Positions 6,144 to 10,151 of a stretch of 10,151 nt of DNA are shown here, one piece after another. The notes beneath the pieces are model-generated. The model was not told where the DNA came from. It did no database searches and worked only from the letters and a program-made list of their open reading frames with translations. Where the stretch lies: assembly GCA_039916225.1 (NCBI GenBank), contig JBDSLU010000275.1, forward strand, positions 1-10,151, in the 5' to 3' direction. Made by a program: the position numbers and the translations under genes. Position 1 is the first letter of the stretch. Each line of letters starts with the position of its first letter. Source of the stretch: JBDSLU01 sp039916225 (GTDB lineage Bacteria > Acidobacteriota > Vicinamibacteria > Vicinamibacterales > Vicinamibacteraceae).

Positions 6144-9100
6144 ATGCGCATTGCATGCGTCGTCGCACTACTGCTCTCCATTTCGGCCGCCGCCAGCTCG
6201 GCGTCGGCCCAGACTCCGCTGCTTCGCAGCGTTCCAGACGATGCGGCGGTCCAGCCGCCGCTGCGCGAGCGCGTCCGCGCCCGGGTCGTGGCCGTCGACG
6301 CGGCCGCGCTGCGCTCGCTCCAGCCAACGCCAGCGAACGCGCTGGTCAGCGCCTCGTCCACGGTCACCCTGGACCTGTTCCCCGACGTCCAGGTCACGGT
6401 CGCGCTCGAGCAACGGCAGGATCTGCCTGACGGGGCAGTGACCTTCGTCGGCACCGTGGTCGGCGAGCCGGGCGGGCGTGCCTATTTCGCGGTGGTCGAC
6501 GGCGCGCTGGCCGCGGACGTTATGCTGCCGCACGCCCGCTACGCGTTGCGTCTCCGCCCCGACGGCCAGCACCAGGTGCAGGCCATCGACGGCTCGTTCG
6601 TGTGCGGCGTGCCGCACCAGGGGGCCGGCGCGGTCACCGCGCCCGCACGCGGGCCTGTGACCCAGCCCGTGCTCGAAGGGCCGCCGGTCGTGGTCGACGT
6701 CCTGCTGGTCTACACGCCGCGCGCGGCGACCGGGTCCGGTGGCCCGGCCGGTATCCGATCGATCATCCACCTGGCGATCGCGACGATGAACGACGCGCTG
6801 GAGCGAAGCCTCGTGCCGCACCGGGTACGGGCCGTCCACATCGCGCCGACGAACTACGTCGAGAGCGGACGGTACGGCGGCACCTTCGGCGACCTGTCGC
6901 GTGTCGAGGACCCCGACGACGGCTCCATGGACGAAGTGCCCAGGCTGCGCGACAGCGTGCAGGCCGACCTGGTCGCGCTGGTCGCCGGTGCGGCCACCGA
7001 CTACAGCGGCCTCGCCAACCTGCCGCTGTCGTTCGACACGCCGGTCGAAGCCCCGTTCGCCTACAGCGTCAGCGCGTTCTACGAATTGAGCGATGCGCTG
7101 CCGCACGAGCTCGGGCACAGCCTGGGCCTGACCCACGATCTGTTCAATTCTCCGGGCATCAACCCGCTGTGGTCGGGTGGGTATGGCTACCAGCTTCCCG
7201 GCCAGTTCCGCACGATCATGGCCCTCCAGTGCCGCTACCCGGACGCCGCGTGTCCGACCATCCCGTACTTCTCGAACCCCGCGGTCTTCTACAACGGGAT
7301 GCCGACGGGGGACGGCTTCTTCAACGAGGCCGGCGCGCTGACCGTCACGATGCCGGCGATGGCCAGTTACCGCGGGTGTCAGGTCAGGCTGGCGACGTCG
7401 GACGCGACCATCCTGGTCCCGGCCGCCGGGGGGGCGGTCGCGATCGACGTCGTGCCGGACTCCGAATGCGTCTGGATCACGAAGCCGACGAACCTGTATT
7501 GGATGTTCCGCGATGCCAACCTGCCGGCGCGGGGCACCGGCGTCGCCACGTTCTACGTGCAGCCGAACACGACCCCGTGGCGCCGCTCCCAGCCGATCGA
7601 CATCGGCGGGCGGACCGTGACCATCGAGCAGCCGCCCTGCCAGACGGTGACCAGCCCGAATCCGCTGCGGTTCAGCGCGGCCGGCGGCCAGGGCGCGGTC
7701 GTCATCGATGCGTTGCCGGGCTGCGCCTGGGCCTTCGACCCGCCCGGCCCGAACCCCCTCTTCACGCCGACGTCGCCGCTGTCTGGCAGCGGGCCCGGCC
7801 AGCTCACATTCACCGTGGCGCCGCTGTCAGGACTGAGGGAGCTGCCGCTCCGTGACGCGCTCACGATGCGCATGAGCTCGTACGTGCACGTCACGGAGGT
7901 GCTGCAGGACGGCAACGGCTGTGTGAACGCCATCGGCGTATCGCCGAGCGCGTTCAGCACGTCGGGCGCGGGTGGGACGCAGACACTGACCATCACGGCG
8001 CCGCCGTCGTGCACGTGGTCGGTGAACGAGCGCCCCGACTACGTGTCGGTCGCCGGACCAGCGAGCGGGACAGGCGACGGCAGCGTCACGGTCTCGATCG
8101 CCGCGAACCCGGACGTCACCCGGCGCACGGGGCCGGTGAGCATCCTCGGCCGCATCTCGTACCTTACCCAACCGGGCTGCGTCCCGACGCTGACGCTGCC
8201 GGCCGACGTCCCTTCGGATGGGGGACGGATCGAGGTCCCGGTCACCGCGACCTCGATGTGTGCGTGGACACCGACCGTGACGACGACCGCGATGCGCTGG
8301 GTGCTCGGCGCGTTCGCCGGCACGGCCACGATGCGGTTCATCGTCGCGCCGAACCTCGGCGACGCACCGCGCCAGTTGACGTTCACGGTCAACGACGTGC
8401 CCTATGCCATGACCCAGGCCGGCCGATCGGCGCCGGTGCGGCGCTACTTCTCGGAGGGCGCCACCGGATCCTTCTTCTCGACGCGGCTGGCGATCCTCAA
8501 CCCGGGTGACACGACGGTCGATGGCCAACTCCGCTTCCAGCGCGCCGACGGCAGCGTGCGCACCCGCTCGGTGACGGTGCCGGCGCGGCGGCGGATGACG
8601 ATCACGACCGAGTCGGTCCCGGGTCTCGGTTCGGCCGATTTCGCCACGGTGCTCGAGTCGTCCGGGACATTGGTGATGGATCGGACCATGACGTGGGATC
8701 GATCCGGCTTCGGCAGTCATGCGGAAACGTCGCTGCCGGAGCCGTCGCGGACGTGGTACCTGGCCGAGGGATCGACTACCGGCGACTTCAGCCTGTTCTA
8801 CCTGCTGCAGAACCCGAACCCTGCTGCGACGGTGGCGACGATCACGTTCCTGCTGCCGGGCGGCGCCGCGCCGATCGTCCGCACCTTCCCGCTCGGTCCG
8901 AACTCGCGCCGGACCATTCCGATCGATACCCTGGGACCGCCCCTCGACGCGACCGATCTGTCGGCGGTGATCACCGCACCGGAGCCGATCATCGTGGAGC
9001 GCGCGATGTACGCCACGCGCGCGGGGCAGAGCTTCGCCGCTGGCCACGCCAGCGCCGGCGTCACCGCGCCGGCATTGCATTGGTTTCTGGCCGAAGGCGC

Positions 9101-9776
9101 AACCGGCGCCTTTTTCGATCTGTTCGTGCTGATCGCCAACCCGAATCCGGAGCCGGCGGAGCTGAGCGTGGACTACCTGCTGCCGAACGGCACCGTGCTG
9201 AGCAAGGCGTATGTCGTGCCCGCCAACGGCCGATCGACGATCTGGGTCGACGACGAGCAAATTCCGGCCGGCTCGGGACAGCGGCCGTTGTCCGATGTCT
9301 CGGTGTCGACGGCCATCCGCTCGACCAATGGCGTGCCCGTCATCGTCGAGCGCTCGATGTGGTGGCCGGGGCCGCAGCTGACCGCGAACTACTGGATGGA
9401 AGCGCACAACTCGCCCGGGGCGAGCGTCACCGGCACGAGGTGGGCGCTGGCCGAAGGCGAAGTCGGCGGCCCGAACGACACCGAAACCTACATCCTGATC
9501 GCCAACACCTCGGCGACGAACGGGTCGGTTCGTGTCCGGCTGCTGTTCGAGGATGGCACGACGGCTCAGCGCGACCTGGCGGTGCCGGCGCGGAGCCGGA
9601 CCACCATCGCCGGCGGGTCTTTCCCCGCCGCCGCGCAGAAGCGCTTCGGCGCCATCGTCGAGAGCGTCGGGACGACTCCGGCGCAGATCGTGGTCGAGCG
9701 CGCGATGTATTCGAACGCGAACGGTGTCTTCTGGGCGGCCGGCACCAACGCCCTGGGCACCCGGCTCGACCCGTGA
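6144..9776 (+). CDS. Secreted metzincin protease with cysteine switch, four BACON-like and four WYLAEG-type repeats
   Basis: This 1210-aa protein starts with a signal peptide, probably cut after ASA (22). Residues ~23-160 look like a propeptide; its only cysteine, Cys154 in FVCGVPH, resembles the inhibitory PRCGVPD switch of matrixins. The catalytic domain (~175-412) starts VVDVLLVYTP and contains HELGHSLGLTHD at 321-332, the full HExxHxxGxxHD metzincin motif (zinc ligands H321, H325 and H331, base E322), with a Met-turn at M359 and a cysteine pair at 363 and 370. Four BACON-like beta domains begin at Cys412, Cys499, Cys593 and Cys679, each with a GG turn, a C-x-W motif and, mostly, a TQ/EQ-type end. 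Four repeats with cores SEGATG, LAEGST, LAEGATG and LAEGEV (first position at about 768, 872, 981 and 1101) each end in a VER/VDR-M strand and resemble DUF5719-like repeats. It probably acts outside the cell on proteins or surface glycans. The start at 6144 has AAGGCAGG upstream and gives the signal peptide. Confidence 0.92.
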   Translation: MRIACVVALLLSISAAASSASAQTPLLRSVPDDAAVQPPLRERVRARVVAVDAAALRSLQPTPANALVSASSTVTLDLFPDVQVTVALEQRQDLPDGAVTFVGTVVGEPGGRAYFAVVDGALAADVMLPHARYALRLRPDGQHQVQAIDGSFVCGVPHQGAGAVTAPARGPVTQPVLEGPPVVVDVLLVYTPRAATGSGGPAGIRSIIHLAIATMNDALERSLVPHRVRAVHIAPTNYVESGRYGGTFGDLSRVEDPDDGSMDEVPRLRDSVQADLVALVAGAATDYSGLANLPLSFDTPVEAPFAYSVSAFYELSDALPHELGHSLGLTHDLFNSPGINPLWSGGYGYQLPGQFRTIMALQCRYPDAACPTIPYFSNPAVFYNGMPTGDGFFNEAGALTVTMPAMASYRGCQVRLATSDATILVPAAGGAVAIDVVPDSECVWITKPTNLYWMFRDANLPARGTGVATFYVQPNTTPWRRSQPIDIGGRTVTIEQPPCQTVTSPNPLRFSAAGGQGAVVIDALPGCAWAFDPPGPNPLFTPTSPLSGSGPGQLTFTVAPLSGLRELPLRDALTMRMSSYVHVTEVLQDGNGCVNAIGVSPSAFSTSGAGGTQTLTITAPPSCTWSVNERPDYVSVAGPASGTGDGSVTVSIAANPDVTRRTGPVSILGRISYLTQPGCVPTLTLPADVPSDGGRIEVPVTATSMCAWTPTVTTTAMRWVLGAFAGTATMRFIVAPNLGDAPRQLTFTVNDVPYAMTQAGRSAPVRRYFSEGATGSFFSTRLAILNPGDTTVDGQLRFQRADGSVRTRSVTVPARRRMTITTESVPGLGSADFATVLESSGTLVMDRTMTWDRSGFGSHAETSLPEPSRTWYLAEGSTTGDFSLFYLLQNPNPAATVATITFLLPGGAAPIVRTFPLGPNSRRTIPIDTLGPPLDATDLSAVITAPEPIIVERAMYATRAGQSFAAGHASAGVTAPALHWFLAEGATGAFFDLFVLIANPNPEPAELSVDYLLPNGTVLSKAYVVPANGRSTIWVDDEQIPAGSGQRPLSDVSVSTAIRSTNGVPVIVERSMWWPGPQLTANYWMEAHNSPGASVTGTRWALAEGEVGGPNDTETYILIANTSATNGSVRVRLLFEDGTTAQRDLAVPARSRTTIAGGSFPAAAQKRFGAIVESVGTTPAQIVVERAMYSNANGVFWAAGTNALGTRLDP

Positions 9777-9817
9777 CGGTGGGTGCGCGAGCGCTCCGGC
9801 GGCGGTAGGATAGCGAG

Positions 9818-10120
9818 ATGGCGCGCCTGAAGTCCGAGCTGACCGTCGAGTGTCCCTGCTGCCACGCCACGCTGGTGGTCGACACCAACCTGAAGCGGGT
9901 GGTCTCGCACATCGAACCGGAGCGGAGCGACAAGCGGAACCTCGACGACGCGCAGGGCATCCTGCGCGCCGAGACCGAGCGGCGCGAGGCGTTGTTCCAG
10001 GAATCGGTCGAGCACGAGCGGACGCGCGGCGACGCCTTGTCGCAGCGGTTCGATGAAGCGCTGCGCCAGGCGCGCGACGAGCCGATCACGCGCCCCAAGC
10101 GCGACTTCGACTGGGACTGA
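9818..10120 (+). CDS. Small CPCC-knuckle protein with charged helical tail
   Basis: I do not recognise this 100-aa protein. The N-terminal third, LTVECPCCHATLVVDTNLKRVVSH, has a zinc-ribbon-like knuckle (Cys12, Cys14, Cys15, plus His16 and His31) followed by two strands, but the second CxxC pair of a true ribbon is absent. It may therefore bind metal as a dimer or with the histidines. Residues ~44-88 are highly charged (AETERRE, EHERTRGDALSQRFDEALRQ) and should form a long helix or coiled coil. The end is basic then acidic (RPKRDFDWD). There is no signal peptide or TM segment. The start at 9818 is supported by AGGA 7 nt upstream, in TAGGAT, which could alternatively be a -10 element. It lies 41 bp after the metzincin gene on the same strand, with no terminator between them, so read-through is possible. 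Confidence 0.78.
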   Translation: MARLKSELTVECPCCHATLVVDTNLKRVVSHIEPERSDKRNLDDAQGILRAETERREALFQESVEHERTRGDALSQRFDEALRQARDEPITRPKRDFDWD

Positions 10121-10134
10121 TTTTGTATGGCGGC

Positions 10135-10151
10135 GGTTCCCCTCAGGAACC
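10135..10151 (+). terminator. Hairpin at the window edge, possible terminator
   Basis: GGTTCC, a five-base CCTCA loop and GGAACC form a perfect 6-bp stem starting 14 nt after the stop of the CPCC gene. The window ends exactly at the stem, so a following U-run cannot be seen. The TTTTG that directly follows the stop codon is on the wrong side for a plus-strand terminator. Confidence 0.4.

Noticed and set aside
6168..7136. Minus-strand frame of 322 codons antisense to the metzincin catalytic domain
   Set aside because: Shadow composition; the plus strand shows HExxHxxGxxHD and a signal peptide here.
7827..9407. Minus-strand frame of 526 codons antisense to the metzincin repeats
   Set aside because: Arg/His/Asp-rich shadow composition and no motif; the plus-strand frame carries repeated domains over the same DNA.
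9789..9796. GAGCGCTC palindrome between the metzincin and the CPCC gene as terminator
   Set aside because: The palindrome has no loop bases and no following T-run, and is short enough to occur by chance in GC-rich DNA.
1..10151. CRISPR array, tRNA, rRNA, transposase or phage genes
   Set aside because: No regularly spaced near-identical repeats, cloverleaf-like segment, transposase motif or integrase was found on reading both strands.

Overview
The window is high-GC bacterial DNA with eight protein-coding genes (one cut by the left edge), short intergenic gaps, and no rRNA, tRNA, CRISPR array, insertion sequence or prophage gene that I can see. Best guess for the source is an Acidobacteriota genome, perhaps Vicinamibacteria-like. 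This rests on the mix of a secreted MA-like peptidase/PD40-propeller/outer-membrane-barrel giant, tandem BACON-like domains and 'WYLAEG'-type repeats. It is an inference from protein style, not a measured placement. The exported proteins and the Omp85-like barrel point to a Gram-negative envelope.

Layout, left to right. (1) 1-2693, minus: a very large exported protein with an N-terminal HELTH zinc-peptidase domain, a central TolB/PD40 propeller and a C-terminal outer-membrane beta-barrel; its 3' end lies outside the window. (2) 2694-3068: a 375-bp divergent intergenic region. (3) 3069-3641, plus: a periplasmic TlpA/ResA-like thioredoxin with WCGPC. (4) 3754-3978 and 3975-4871, plus: a 74-aa cysteine-containing acidic-tailed protein, stop/start overlapped (ATGA) with a membrane fatty-acid delta-9-type desaturase carrying the full set of histidine boxes. 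(5) Convergent to these, on the minus strand, an operon reading 5969 to 4899: a two-TM SPFH/band-7 membrane protein followed 6 nt later by a 64-aa Arc-like ribbon-helix-helix DNA-binding protein. (6) 5970-6143: a divergent promoter region with three GATRTC boxes at exact 11-bp phasing over a candidate SPFH promoter. (7) 6144-9776, plus: a 1210-aa secreted metzincin protease with a putative cysteine switch, a perfect HExxHxxGxxHD site, four BACON-like domains and four C-terminal repeats of about 100 residues. (8) 9818-10120, plus: a 100-aa protein with a CPCC knuckle and a charged helical tail, followed by a hairpin at the window edge.

How the genes fit together. The two large exported metallopeptidases, the thioredoxin, the desaturase and the SPFH scaffold all concern the cell envelope or secretion, but they look like separate transcription units rather than one pathway. 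The two supported functional units are the small protein plus desaturase (translational coupling) and SPFH plus RHH regulator, for which the phased boxes suggest autoregulation. I see no clear new defence or mobile system. The points most worth a second look are the phased operator in front of the SPFH-RHH operon and the domain build of the metzincin.
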